Below are positions 18,658 through 27,494 of a stretch of 37,192 nt of DNA, piece after piece; positions within the stretch are counted from its first letter, which is position 1; the number at the start of each line of letters is the position of its first letter. The notes below the pieces were generated by a model that made no database searches, had not been told where the DNA came from, and saw only the letters and a program-made list of their open reading frames with translations. This DNA is from Gammaproteobacteria bacterium RIFCSPLOWO2_12_47_11 (GTDB taxonomy: Bacteria > Pseudomonadota > Gammaproteobacteria > Eutrophobiales > Eutrophobiaceae), in contig MGYU01000100.1 of NCBI GenBank assembly GCA_001801885.1, forward strand, positions 1 to 37,192. Reading direction: 5' to 3'. The position numbers and the translations under genes are program-made.

Positions 18658-19869
18658 TTAAGTATAGTCCAAACCCATGGCTTCCCTGACCTCCTCCATG
18701 GTCTCACGGGCCACATCGCGGGCCACCTCACAACCGTCAGCGATGATCGCCTTTACCGTCTCCTTGTCCTTTTGATATTCCTTCGCCCGTTCCCGGATAG
18801 GTGATTGTTCCCTGAGAATGGCATCGACTACGGGCTTTTTGCAATCAAGGCAACCAATCGTTGCGGTTGTACATCCTGCCTGTACCCACTGTTTGAGATC
18901 ATCATCAGAATAAACCTGGTGCAGACCCCAGACCGGGCATTTGTCCGGATCACCGGGGTCACTGCGCCGGATCCGGGCCGGGTCAGTTGGCATGGTTCTG
19001 ATCTTTTCCCCAACACTTGCCGGACTTTCCCTGAGGTTGATTGTATTACCATAGGATTTCGACATCTTCTGGCCATCGAGACCGGGCATCTTGGAGGCTG
19101 GCGACAGCAGGGCCTGCGGTTCCGGGAAGATGACTTTTCCACCACCTTCCAGGTAACCATATAATCGTTCCCGGTCACCGATAGAGATATTCTGTTGTGA
19201 TACGAGCATCGCTCTGGCTTTATCAAGTGCCAGGGTATCCCCCTGTTCCTGATAACTGCGGCGCAGGTCGTGATAAAGCTTGTTGTTTTTCTTGCCCAGC
19301 TTTTTTGCTGCGGCTTCGGCCTTTTCCTCAAAGCCGGGCTCGCGGCCATAAAGATAATTGAACCGCCTGGCTATTTCCCGCGCCAGTTCGACATGGGCCA
19401 CCTGATCTTCACCTACCGGTACATTCCCTGCCTTGTAGATCAGGATATCAGCCGATTGCAGCAATGGATAACCGAGAAATCCATAGGTCGTCAGGTCCCT
19501 GTTTGAGAGTTTTTCCTGCTGATCCTTGTAACTTGGCACCCTTTCCAGCCAACTGAGCGGGGTGCACATGGATAACAGCAGATGCAGTTCGGCATGCTCA
19601 GGGATATGGGACTGGATGAAGAGTTTGGCCGTTCCCGGGTTAATTCCGGCGGCCAGCCAATCTATCACCATATCGAAGACACTTCCGGCAATTTCCTGTG
19701 GTGCCTCGTATTCTGTGGTAAGCGCATGCCAGTCCGCCACAAAAAAGAAACACTCATATTCATTCTGTAATTTGAGCCAGTTCTTTAATACCCCGTGATA
19801 ATGGCCCAGATGGAGTTGGCCGGTTGGCCGCATGCCGGACAAAACCCGCCGGTTTGCACTACTGCTCAA
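18658..19869 (-). CDS. trpS: Tryptophanyl-tRNA synthetase
   Basis: 403 residues; charges tRNA-Trp. Class I signatures HLGH (20-23) and KMSKS (268-272). Longer than the 330-residue E. coli type because of an insertion at about 181-246, a form found in several proteobacteria. The start is TTG at 19869, supported by GGGGAGG seven bases upstream and by the N-terminus matching the family (RVLSGMRPTGQLHLGHY). Co-directional with scpA, 7 bp apart. Confidence 0.95.
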   Translation of the reverse strand: MSSSANRRVLSGMRPTGQLHLGHYHGVLKNWLKLQNEYECFFFVADWHALTTEYEAPQEIAGSVFDMVIDWLAAGINPGTAKLFIQSHIPEHAELHLLLSMCTPLSWLERVPSYKDQQEKLSNRDLTTYGFLGYPLLQSADILIYKAGNVPVGEDQVAHVELAREIARRFNYLYGREPGFEEKAEAAAKKLGKKNNKLYHDLRRSYQEQGDTLALDKARAMLVSQQNISIGDRERLYGYLEGGGKVIFPEPQALLSPASKMPGLDGQKMSKSYGNTINLRESPASVGEKIRTMPTDPARIRRSDPGDPDKCPVWGLHQVYSDDDLKQWVQAGCTTATIGCLDCKKPVVDAILREQSPIRERAKEYQKDKETVKAIIADGCEVARDVARETMEEVREAMGLDYT

Positions 19870-20012
19870 GTATGATCCTCCCCTGGGAAGTGCTTGATTG
19901 GTATGGAATTCATATAGATGGCAGAATTATAACCCAGATACCTGCCAGACCCTATGCCTTATCAAGACACGGCGAAAATGGCGCAGGTACGGAATAGAAC
20001 GCGCAACAGTTT

Positions 20013-20630
20013 TCATACGGCATGGATATTGCCCTTACCCTGCCGGACTATGACCGGCTGTTCACCCGCCAGATCAACAACCGTCGTCGATTCAATACCA
20101 CAGATGCCACCATCCAGGATCAGATCCACCTGTTTACCGAGTTTATTGTTTATTTCTTCCGGATCGGTCAAGGGCAGATCCTCACCCGGCAGTATCAGGC
20201 TGGTGCTGAGTATCGGTTCATGCATCTCGATTAACATTGCCTGGGTCACCGGATTATCCGGTACTCTGACGCCGATAGTCTTGCGCTTCGGATGCTGGAG
20301 CCGTTTCGGGACATCCCGGGTTGCCAGCAGAAGAAAAGTATACGGGCCGGGCATATAGGCCTTCATCAAACGAAATACCGGATTGTTGACCTTCGCATAA
20401 GTTGCAATTTCGGAGAGATCCTCACACATCAGTGTCAGATTATGTCCTTCATCCAGATGACGAATGCGCCGGATGCGTTCCAGTGCATCCTTATCACCAA
20501 TACGGCAGCCTATGGCATAACAGGAATCCGTGGGATACACCACCACACCGCCTTCGCGCAGAATATCTGCCGCCTGACTTATCAGGCGTTTCTGCGGATT
20601 TCCCGGATGAATGCGGAAATATTGGGTCAT
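20013..20630 (-). CDS. yciO: YrdC/YciO-type L-threonylcarbamoyladenylate synthase-like protein
   Basis: 205 residues with a complete YrdC/Sua5-like domain: GGVVVYPTDSCYAIGC, HNLTLMCEDLSEIA, MPGPYTFLL, RVPDNPVTQAM and the C-terminal ESTTVVDL. The family binds ATP and threonine/bicarbonate to make threonylcarbamoyl-AMP for t6A37 in tRNA. The KRKTIGVRVPDN pattern and the trpS/scpA neighbourhood fit the YciO branch, whose physiological role is less certain than that of TsaC. Divergent from yciB. Confidence 0.88.
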   Translation of the reverse strand: MTQYFRIHPGNPQKRLISQAADILREGGVVVYPTDSCYAIGCRIGDKDALERIRRIRHLDEGHNLTLMCEDLSEIATYAKVNNPVFRLMKAYMPGPYTFLLLATRDVPKRLQHPKRKTIGVRVPDNPVTQAMLIEMHEPILSTSLILPGEDLPLTDPEEINNKLGKQVDLILDGGICGIESTTVVDLAGEQPVIVRQGKGNIHAV

Positions 20631-20687
20631 AGAGTGTAGTGTAAGGTGCTTTTTCGTTATGATTGTAAAAACAGAACGTTATATACA

Positions 20688-21248
20688 ATGAAAATATTAT
20701 TCGATTTTTTCCCGGTACTGGCCTTCTTCATCGCCTATTACCTGCCTGCAGATCGGTCCCAGGCCATTTACATCGCAACCGCTGTCGCCATCATTGCTGC
20801 GATCATACAGGTCGCGGGTTACTGGCTCATGACGCGGCGCTTTGAAAAAATGCATCTTATCACACTCGCCCTCATAGTTATCCTGGGTGCCGCCACCCTG
20901 CTTCTGCATGACAAACGTTTCTTCATGTGGAAACCGACCGCAGTCAACTGGTTATTCGCGCTGGCTTTCCTGGGCAGTGAATTTATCGGCAAGAAAAATA
21001 TGATACAACGTATGATGGACCACGCCATTACTGTCCCGCAAAATGTCTGGTTGATACTGAACAGAAGCTGGACGGTTTTTTTCTTCCTGATGGGCGCATT
21101 GAATCTGTTCGTCGCCTACACGTTCGCAGAAAATATCTGGGTCAATTTCAAACTGTTCGGCATGCTGGGGCTCACTTTGCTGTTCGCCGTGGTCCAGGCT
21201 GTCTATATGTCACGTTATATCAGCGATACCGGAGAGAATAAGGAGTAA
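20688..21248 (+). CDS. yciB: Septation protein A (YciB family membrane protein)
   Basis: 186 residues from the ATG at 20688; the frame continues upstream to a GTG at 20646 but MKILFDFFPVLAFFIAYY is the normal family N-terminus. Five or so hydrophobic segments; conserved WKPTAVNWLFALAFLGSEFIGKKNMIQRMM and LNRSWTVFFFLMGALNLFVAY. Inner-membrane protein linked to cell-envelope/septation in enterobacteria. First of a + strand group yciB-yciI-bolA with 6 bp to yciI. Confidence 0.93.
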   Translation: MKILFDFFPVLAFFIAYYLPADRSQAIYIATAVAIIAAIIQVAGYWLMTRRFEKMHLITLALIVILGAATLLLHDKRFFMWKPTAVNWLFALAFLGSEFIGKKNMIQRMMDHAITVPQNVWLILNRSWTVFFFLMGALNLFVAYTFAENIWVNFKLFGMLGLTLLFAVVQAVYMSRYISDTGENKE

Positions 21249-21254
21249 AGGCAT

Positions 21255-21560
21255 ATGTATTACGCTATCATCAGCCAGGACGTTGAAAACAGCCTGGAAA
21301 AACGTTTAAGCGTCCGGCCCGGACACGTAGCGCGTTTGCAAGCATTACAGGATGAAGGACGCATGCTGCTGGCGGGGCCGTATCCAAAAATTGACAGTGA
21401 AGACCCGGGGCCGGCAGGATTTACCGGCAGTCTGATCGTGGCTGAATTCGATTCACTGGAAGCGGCACAACAATGGACCGATGAAGATCCCTATATCGCT
21501 GCCGGAGTCTATAAAAAGGTGACCGTTAAACCTTTCAAAAAGGTATTCCCGCATGCCTGA
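21255..21560 (+). CDS. yciI: YciI family protein
   Basis: 101 residues, the length of single-domain YCII proteins, a ferredoxin-like fold. Typical features: N-terminal [20 protein letters not shown]-x-x-L at [15 protein letters not shown], and the [21 protein letters not shown] end. The family has conserved His/Asp residues but no firm biochemical role. Overlaps bolA by 8 bp. Confidence 0.9.
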   Translation: MYYAIISQDVENSLEKRLSVRPGHVARLQALQDEGRMLLAGPYPKIDSEDPGPAGFTGSLIVAEFDSLEAAQQWTDEDPYIAAGVYKKVTVKPFKKVFPHA

Positions 21561-21843
21561 TCCCAATGGTCATGACGTGGGACGCGTGGAAATGATCAGG
21601 GAACGCCTCACTAATGCACTCACACCAACCAGGCTGGAAATTACTGATGATTCCTCACAGCACAGAGGACATGCCGGTGCAGCCAGTGGCGGCGGGCATT
21701 TTTCCGTCACCATAGTTTCAGAAAAATTCAACAACCAGAACATGATCCAAAGACACCGGATCGTGTATCTGGCTGTCAATGACATGATGCCACAGGAAAT
21801 CCATGCACTGAGCATCAATGCATTATCACCTGGCGAAGTCTGA
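21553..21843 (+). CDS. bolA: BolA family protein
   Basis: 96 residues. BolA fold landmarks: [49 protein letters not shown], and [30 protein letters not shown]. The conserved His of the HRGHAG segment and the late I-H-A-L-S-I match. BolA proteins partner monothiol glutaredoxins in Fe-S handling and act as transcription factors in some bacteria. Overlaps yciI, so co-translated. Confidence 0.93.
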   Translation: MPDPNGHDVGRVEMIRERLTNALTPTRLEITDDSSQHRGHAGAASGGGHFSVTIVSEKFNNQNMIQRHRIVYLAVNDMMPQEIHALSINALSPGEV

Positions 21844-21858
21844 CCTGTTGATAACAGC

Positions 21859-22666
21859 ATGAAACCTTTTCTGAAATGGCCCGGCGGGAAATACCGGCAG
21901 GTTGGCCGTATCTGCAAACAACTCGGTGATGGCAACAGACTGGTAGAACCATTTGCAGGATCAGCTGCATTGTTCCTGAATACTGATTTTAAATATTATC
22001 AGCTGGCCGACAGCAATTCTGATCTGATCAATCTGTACCAGCAACTTCAGTCAGAAGGTGAATCATTTATTCAATATTGCCAGAAGTTTTTCAACACAAG
22101 AAATAACAACAAGGATGTGTATTATGAATATCGATCCAGATTCAACCGGACCGATAACTTGCGGCTTAAATCTGCATTGTTCCTATACCTGAATCGTCAC
22201 GGTTACAACGGCCTGTGCCGTTATAATTCAAAAGGTGATTTCAATGTTCCATTTGGCCGTTACGGACGGCCCTATTTTCCATACCGGGAAATGCATTTTT
22301 TTATCAAAAATCCTGCTATGCAAGATTCATCCATGCTTTTTTTCAGGAACCATGCGCCAGATTAAAAAAGGAGATGTGGTATATTGCGATCCACCATACG
22401 CGCCATTGAGCAATACCGCTTATTTTACCGGCTACGCCAGCGGTGGTTTCAATTGGGAACAACAGATAGAACTGGCGGAATGGGCCCGGAAACTATCAGG
22501 CCAGGGAATAAAAGTCGTGATTTCCAACCACAACATAAAATCGATCACAGACTTGTATAAAAATGGTGGTGCGGCCATGGAACAGTTCAAGGTAACCCGC
22601 ACGATCAGTTGTCTGGCAAATAATCGTGTTAAAGTAGGCGAATTGCTGGCAGTTTTTCAACCATAA
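21859..22666 (+). pseudogene. dam: Dam-type adenine-N6 DNA methyltransferase interrupted by a frameshift
   Basis: The first frame (21859-22365) encodes FLKWPGGKYRQV (SAM-binding motif), RLVEPFAGSAALFLN and the target-recognition region up to DSSMLFF, then runs off to a stop. The second frame (to 22666) continues with IKKGDVVYCDPPYAPLSNTAYFTGY (catalytic DPPY), VVISNH and VGELLAVF. The two join at T7 (22337-22343): removing one T gives MLFSGTMRQIKKGDVVYCDPPY, a continuous Dam-like protein of about 268 residues. All motifs are otherwise intact. It may be a sequencing homopolymer error, a recent mutation or a slippage switch. Dam methylates GATC for mismatch repair and replication control. Confidence 0.9.
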
Positions 22667-22672
22667 ATCCCA

Positions 22673-23806
22673 ATGAGTATGAGTACAACCCTGACACTTG
22701 CAAAAGACCTCATCAGCCGTGCTTCAGTGACGCCGGAGGATGCCGGTTGCCAGCGACTGATCGCTGAACGTCTTGAGAAGATCGGTTTCAAGGCCAAACA
22801 CCTGCGCTTTGCTGATGTGGATAATCTCTGGATCACACGTGGTGAGGGTGCACCTTCTTTAATCTATGTCGGGCACACCGATGTGGTCCCTGCCGGCCCG
22901 CTTGAAAACTGGACTTCTGATCCGTTCCAACCGGAAATCCGGGACGGCTGTCTTTATGGCCGCGGCGCGGCAGACATGAAAGGCAGTATTGCGAGCATGA
23001 CCACGGCACTGGAACGGTTCATTGCAGAACATCCCGATCATAAGGGCACCATAGGCATGTTGATCACCAGCGATGAAGAAGGTCCGTCTATTAATGGGAC
23101 ACTGAAAGTCGTTGATTATTTAAACTCAAGGAATATTAAAATCGACTGGTGCCTGGTCGGTGAACCCACTTGTATTAATACCGTTGGTGATGTGGTCAAG
23201 AACGGCCGCCGTGGCTCTTTGGGTGCAACACTCAGGGTCCATGGTGTACAAGGGCATGTGGCCTATCCGCATCTGGCCAGCAATCCGATCCATCTGGCCA
23301 GTCCGGCATTGACCGAACTGGGAAATACCACCTGGGACAATGGGAACGAATTTTATCCACCAACCACCTTCCAGATTTCCAATATTCATGCCGGCACCGG
23401 CGCGGACAATGTCATCCCCGGGCATATCGATATCATGTTCAATTTCCGTTACTCTTCCGAAGTCACGCATGAAGAATTAAAAAACCGGGTTGAAAGCATA
23501 CTTGATAACTATCAACTCAGTTACGACATAGAATGGAAGTTGTCCGGTGAACCCTTTCTCACACCAAAAGGCAAACTGCTGGAAACCGTTGTGGCTTCCG
23601 TCAAGGAAATTACCGGCAATGATCCGGAAATCTCCACCAGCGGCGGCACATCTGACGGGCGCTTTATTGCCCCGACCGGCGCGGAAGTCGTTGAACTGGG
23701 CCCGGTGAATGCCAGTATCCACAAAATCGATGAATGCGTAAAGGTGGACGATCTGGAAACTTTGTCTAATATATACGAACAAATATTAAGGCAACTGATA
23801 AAGTAA
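22673..23806 (+). CDS. dapE: Succinyl-diaminopimelate desuccinylase
   Basis: 377 residues; hydrolyses N-succinyl-LL-2,6-diaminopimelate to LL-diaminopimelate in the lysine/peptidoglycan pathway. M20 metallopeptidase ligands are visible: H68 ([10 protein letters not shown]), D101 ([10 protein letters not shown]), catalytic E135 with E136 ([12 protein letters not shown]), the later VGEPT Glu and a C-terminal His in [10 protein letters not shown]. Start is one of two close ATGs (MSMS). It lies 6 bp after the dam frame, in the same direction. Confidence 0.96.
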   Translation: MSMSTTLTLAKDLISRASVTPEDAGCQRLIAERLEKIGFKAKHLRFADVDNLWITRGEGAPSLIYVGHTDVVPAGPLENWTSDPFQPEIRDGCLYGRGAADMKGSIASMTTALERFIAEHPDHKGTIGMLITSDEEGPSINGTLKVVDYLNSRNIKIDWCLVGEPTCINTVGDVVKNGRRGSLGATLRVHGVQGHVAYPHLASNPIHLASPALTELGNTTWDNGNEFYPPTTFQISNIHAGTGADNVIPGHIDIMFNFRYSSEVTHEELKNRVESILDNYQLSYDIEWKLSGEPFLTPKGKLLETVVASVKEITGNDPEISTSGGTSDGRFIAPTGAEVVELGPVNASIHKIDECVKVDDLETLSNIYEQILRQLIK

Positions 23807-23830
23807 ATTTAACCTGACAGGAGTAAATCT

Positions 23831-24340
23831 ATGTCCCGAATATACCTTGCTGTGCTGACTGTATTTTTCTATGTGCTGACATCAATTAATGCAATGGCTG
23901 CAGGCAATATTTCCGTATCAAAAACTGTAGGCGTTGACGCCACTGCTGCAATAGTCTGGGCAAAAGTAAAAGATTTCAATGCGCTGAATACCTGGCATCC
24001 GGCTGTAGCAAAGGATGAGATCCTTGAAGGTGAAAACAACAAGCCAGGTGCAGTACGCCTGTTGACCTTAAATGATGGTGGTACAATCAATGAAGAATTG
24101 TTGAGCTGGAATGAAGACATGATGACTTTCAGCTACAAGATTTTTGAAAGTGTGCTTCCAGTCAGTGATTATGAAGCTACCCTGACAGTCGAGGCAACAT
24201 CCAATACCAGCAGTAAAATCATCTGGTCCGCATCATTTAACGCAGGCAAAGGCGCGGATGATCAAACTGCACGGGATACTATCAGTGGTATTTTTGATGC
24301 AGGGCTCGAAAATCTGGTGAATATATTAATCAACCAGTAA
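23831..24340 (+). CDS. Secreted SRPBCC-family protein
   Basis: 169 residues with a clear signal peptide (about 1-23, ending AMAAG). The mature part has the START/Bet v1-like (SRPBCC, polyketide-cyclase-like) pattern: VDATAAIVWAKVKDFNALNTWHPAVAKDEILEG, GAVRLLTLNDGGTINEELLSWNEDMMTFSYKI, SDYEATLTV and a long C-terminal helix. The family binds hydrophobic ligands in a deep cavity; no ligand can be predicted. It has GACAGGAG as RBS eight bases before the ATG and is 24 bp after dapE. Converges with the pentapeptide-repeat gene. Confidence 0.82.
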   Translation: MSRIYLAVLTVFFYVLTSINAMAAGNISVSKTVGVDATAAIVWAKVKDFNALNTWHPAVAKDEILEGENNKPGAVRLLTLNDGGTINEELLSWNEDMMTFSYKIFESVLPVSDYEATLTVEATSNTSSKIIWSASFNAGKGADDQTARDTISGIFDAGLENLVNILINQ

Positions 24341-24370
24341 TCACACTTCTGATTAAGCGCCAGTTTCTGT

Positions 24371-25138
24371 TTAATCAAATACAGCATTATTTAAATCCCT
24401 GGCTTTATCAAGACCAGTCAGTGTGTCCTTGCCCTTGATATTTTTAAATACTGTGCCAGTCAGTTTGGCATAAGTCAGATTCGCTCCAGTCAGATCAGCA
24501 CCGGTGAAATCAACCATGCTTAAATCACACCAGGTGAAATCAACATCTTTCAGATGGGCATTCTGCAATTTTCCGAAACGCAAGGTACAGTATGACAGGT
24601 CAGCGCCTTCCAGATTGGCATTCTTCAGATTTGCATTTTCCAGTTGTGTCCGAATCATCCCCATGGGCTGGTTTTTCATATTGGCCCCAGCCATGGCATT
24701 AACAAGTATTGCCCCCTCCAGGTCAGCCCGGTTCATTTTTGCTACCAGGTTGGTATTACTCAGGTTGGCATTCTTCAGGTTGGCGCCATCCATACTGGTG
24801 TTATTCATTGATGCATTGGTAAAATTTGCACCTTCCAGGTTGGCATCAAGCATAATCGCCAGATCGAGATTAGTATTAGCAAAATTTGCACCGGAAAGAT
24901 TTACTCCACGCATGTGAGTGTAAAAAAAATCTGCGCCCCTGAAATCAACTCCGGACATGTCCTGCCCGCGAAAATCCTTTTCTCTCAAATCCGGTATTTC
25001 GCCCTCAGGTGTATTCTTGATTAACTCCAGGACTTCATCTCGCGTCATCTTTTGCCAGTATGTATCTGCAGCATAACCAGAGTACCCGGACGTGAGTAAC
25101 GGGAAAAGAAAAAGAAAGATTACTTGATAGTTGCGCAT
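24371..25138 (-). CDS. Exported pentapeptide-repeat protein
   Basis: 255 residues from the ATG at 25138, chosen because MRNYQVIFLFLFPLLTSGYSGYAA is a good signal peptide; the frame also opens 45 bp upstream. After a short region TRDEVLELIKNTPEGEIPDLR come about 30 pentapeptide units of A(D/N)L-x-x form (for example GANFANTNL, LEGANF, LKNANL), giving a right-handed quadrilateral beta-helix. Periplasmic location argues against a gyrase-protection role. Function unknown; convergent neighbour of the secreted SRPBCC protein. Confidence 0.85.
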   Translation of the reverse strand: MRNYQVIFLFLFPLLTSGYSGYAADTYWQKMTRDEVLELIKNTPEGEIPDLREKDFRGQDMSGVDFRGADFFYTHMRGVNLSGANFANTNLDLAIMLDANLEGANFTNASMNNTSMDGANLKNANLSNTNLVAKMNRADLEGAILVNAMAGANMKNQPMGMIRTQLENANLKNANLEGADLSYCTLRFGKLQNAHLKDVDFTWCDLSMVDFTGADLTGANLTYAKLTGTVFKNIKGKDTLTGLDKARDLNNAVFD

Positions 25139-25262
25139 AATGAACACTGTCCTGGAAAGATTGCTCTTTCTATTCCGATTCACGCATTATTCAAAAGTTC
25201 TTCCCGAATCAGGCAAATGATAAAAGAAAAGGAGGATAAAAACAGCCTGTATCAAATGACAA

Positions 25263-26651
25263 TCACTTTTTTATCCCGCCCCTGGTCAACTCCAGTGGTT
25301 CAAGCAATCGATCGAGTTCTGCGTCCGATAAATTTGTCATTTCCTTTGCCACTTCTTTTATTGGCCGGCCTTCAGCGTAGGCCTGCTTGGCGATCTCTGC
25401 ACCTTTTTCATAACCGATCACGGCATTGAGCGCAGTCACCAGTATCGGATTACGTTCAATGGCCTTGTTGATCTGTTCCTGATTGACGGTGAATCCGGCA
25501 ATCGCCTGGTCTGCCAATAACCGGGATACATGGGCGAGTATCTCGATACTCTGTGTGAGGTTATAGGCAATGACCGGCAACATGACATTCAACTGGAAAT
25601 TACCGGATTGCCCGCCCACAGTGATCGTCAGATCATTCCCAATCACCTGAGCACACACCATACAAACGCTTTCCGGTATCACCGGGTTGACCTTGCCCGG
25701 CATGATGCTGCTGCCCGGTTGCAATGGCGGTAATGCAATTTCGGCGAGACCCGCAAGCGGGCCGCTGTTCATCCAGCGCAAATCATTGGCAATCTTCATC
25801 AGGCTGACGGCAACTGTTTTTAATTGCCCGCTCATCTCCACGGCGGCATCCTGCGTGCTCAGACCTTCAAAGTAATTTTCTTTTGGTTTGAATTTCACGC
25901 CGGTTGCTGCAGCAAGATGGGCGGCAACTTTCGCGCCAAACTCCGGATGCGCATTGATGCCTGTGCCCACAGCCGTACCGCCGATGGGCAATTCAACGAG
26001 TCTCTCCAGTGCGGAATTGATTCTTTGCTGACCATGACGGACCTGGGTTTCCCAGCCGCTGAGTTCCTGTGCCAGTGTCACCGGCATGGCATCCATTAAA
26101 TGAGTACGCCCGGTTTTAACTACGCCACTCAGTTCTTTTGAACGGCGATGGATTGCATCGGCCAGATGTTCCAGTGCCGGTAATAATTCTTCCGTAACCA
26201 GCAGGCAACCGCTGACATGGATGGCTGTGGGGAATACATCATTACTGCTCTGCCCCATGTTCACATGATCATTGGGGTGCACTTTCCGTCCCAGCCGCTG
26301 GCTGGCAATGTTGGCGATGACCTCGTTGGCATTCATATTGGAACTGGTGCCGGAACCGGTCTGGAAAATATCCACCGGGAAATGCTGGACATGATTGCCC
26401 TTGGCAACTTCATGGGATGCTGCCTGGATCGCCTCGGCCATGTCTGCTTCGATTAAACCCAGATCCTGGTTGGCTTTGGCGGCGGCGGCCTTGATGAGTC
26501 CCAGGGCCCGGATGACAGAACGCGGCAAGATCAGGCCACTGACGGGGAAATTATCCACGGCGCGCTGGGTTTGCGCGCCATACAGGGCATCGGCGGGCAC
26601 GCGAACCTCACCCATGCTGTCTTTTTCAATCCGGTAATCCTTACTGGTCAT
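25263..26651 (-). CDS. fumC: Fumarate hydratase class II
   Basis: 462 residues from ATG 26651 (MTSKDYRIEKDSMG); the frame also opens six codons upstream. Iron-independent tetrameric fumarase of the TCA cycle. Family signatures: TGSGTSSNMNANEV, the catalytic-loop GSSIMPGKVNPVIPE, and substrate-binding KTGRTHLMDAMPVTL. The sequence is full length and intact. Its first 49 bp including the start codon are repeated exactly at 27022-27070. Confidence 0.96.
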   Translation of the reverse strand: MTSKDYRIEKDSMGEVRVPADALYGAQTQRAVDNFPVSGLILPRSVIRALGLIKAAAAKANQDLGLIEADMAEAIQAASHEVAKGNHVQHFPVDIFQTGSGTSSNMNANEVIANIASQRLGRKVHPNDHVNMGQSSNDVFPTAIHVSGCLLVTEELLPALEHLADAIHRRSKELSGVVKTGRTHLMDAMPVTLAQELSGWETQVRHGQQRINSALERLVELPIGGTAVGTGINAHPEFGAKVAAHLAAATGVKFKPKENYFEGLSTQDAAVEMSGQLKTVAVSLMKIANDLRWMNSGPLAGLAEIALPPLQPGSSIMPGKVNPVIPESVCMVCAQVIGNDLTITVGGQSGNFQLNVMLPVIAYNLTQSIEILAHVSRLLADQAIAGFTVNQEQINKAIERNPILVTALNAVIGYEKGAEIAKQAYAEGRPIKEVAKEMTNLSDAELDRLLEPLELTRGGIKK

Positions 26652-26653
26652 AC
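26605..26653. repeat. 49-bp exact direct repeat, copy 1 (fumC start)
   Basis: Runs from ACCTCACCCATGC to CTGGTCATAC and covers the first codons of fumC. Identical at every position to 27022-27070; flanking bases differ at both ends. Confidence 0.9.
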
Positions 26654-26719
26654 GGTCATTATAAAACATGGTCCAGCTGAATGGCAGGAGATTATTATCA
26701 GGCGCAAGGCGGCCTGATC

Positions 26720-26937
26720 CTAGAATTTCTGCGGCAGACCGTTGCGGAAGATCTTGAACTCATTTTTTTGCATGATGTTCCAGTCTTCATTATCTGTGAG
26801 TGCGCGTGAGGTAACGATAGTGACGATATCTTTCGGTGTGGTGAGTTTGCGGAAATCCACGATTTCTCCGGTGTCGATCAACCGTGCCTTGCCGAAAGGA
26901 TGTTTGCGTGTGATCCAGCACATGTTGTTGGTGCAGA
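26720..26937 (-). pseudogene. Class II glutamine amidotransferase tail fragment (diverged copy)
   Basis: Encodes MCWITRKHPFGKARLIDTG, then a long stretch matching the C-terminal 67 or so residues of the intact amidotransferase at 29261-30040, ending with its own stop. Many substitutions, particularly in the last 20 residues, show that this copy is old. No N-terminal Cys2 domain accompanies it. It ends next to a perfect 22-bp-arm hairpin. Confidence 0.85.
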
Positions 26938-26945
26938 AAGCAGAA

Positions 26946-27017
26946 GTTCGGGGTCAGAGTAAAAACTCACAAGAATAGCTCGGGTTTTGTGCGTTAGTTT
27001 TTACTCTGACCCCGAAC
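26946..27017. repeat. Perfect 22-bp inverted repeat (REP-like hairpin)
   Basis: Arm 26946-26967 (GTTCGGGGTCAGAGT...) is exactly complementary to 26996-27017 (...ACTCTGACCCCGAAC), with a 28-base loop. GGGGTCAGAGT palindromes are known as dispersed REP-like elements linked to Y1/RAYT transposases; no transposase gene is in this window. Confidence 0.85.
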
Positions 27018-27021
27018 TATT

Positions 27022-27070
27022 ACCTCACCCATGCTGTCTTTTTCAATCCGGTAATCCTTACTGGTCATAC
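27022..27070. repeat. 49-bp exact direct repeat, copy 2 (orphan fumC start)
   Basis: Identical to the fumC start at 26605-26653; on the minus strand it reads the start codon and first residues of FumC (MTSKDYRIEKDSMGEV) and then runs into hairpin sequence. Lies between the hairpin and the class I fumarase remnant. Confidence 0.9.
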
Positions 27071-27071
27071 C

Positions 27072-27479
27072 GTTACAGTACCGAATGGTGTCGATTTCAA
27101 CAACTGCTTTATCTATTACGTCGGTCCGGCAGGCCCGACCACAGCAACCCGTATGGATAAATTTACGGACATGATGCTGGAAAAAACCGGATTGCTCGGC
27201 ATGATCGGCAAGGCCGAACGCGGCCCGGTCGCCATTGATGCCATCCGGAAACACAAAGCGGTTTATCTGATGGCCGTGGGTGGCGCGGCTTATCTGGTCT
27301 CGAAAGCCATTACCGGCTCAAAGGTAGTTGCATTCGAAGATCTCGGCATGGAAGCCATCCATGAATTTGAAGTGAAAGACATGCCGGTGACCGTGGCCGT
27401 GGATGTCAACGGCAACTCAGTCCATCAAACCGGCCCGGAAGAATGGCGGGAGATTATTGTTAAGCGGAAGATTGCGTAG
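27072..27479 (+). pseudogene. fumA: Class I fumarate hydratase C-terminal remnant
   Basis: The frame reads VPNGVDFNNCFIYYVGP, then GPTTATRMDKFTDMMLEKTG, GMIGKAERGPVAIDAIRKHK, VGGAAYLVSKAITGSKVVAFEDLGMEAIHEFEVKDMPVTVAV and ends normally. This is the beta-domain tail of 4Fe-4S class I fumarases. The Fe-S-binding N-terminal three quarters are absent. Compared with E. coli FumA from memory, about 12 residues between the two VGP motifs are missing, as if deleted between short repeats. The in-frame ATG at 27153 is an internal Met. Confidence 0.85.
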
Positions 27480-27494
27480 ACAATCTAGAATATA

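Noticed and set aside
20646-20687. GTG at 20646 as yciB start
   Set aside because: It adds 14 residues absent from the family; the ATG at 20688 gives the normal N-terminus.
22330-22350. Programmed -1 frameshift in dam
   Set aside because: The downstream frame needs +1 (or -2), and there is no recognisable stimulator; simple indel is more likely.
24351-24376. Bidirectional terminator GATTAA/TTAATC between the SRPBCC and pentapeptide genes
   Set aside because: Only a 6-bp AT-rich stem with a 14-base loop and it overlaps a stop codon; too weak to call.
27153-27479. Complete small gene starting at ATG 27153
   Set aside because: Fumarase homology extends in frame upstream of this Met, so it is an internal residue of a truncated gene.
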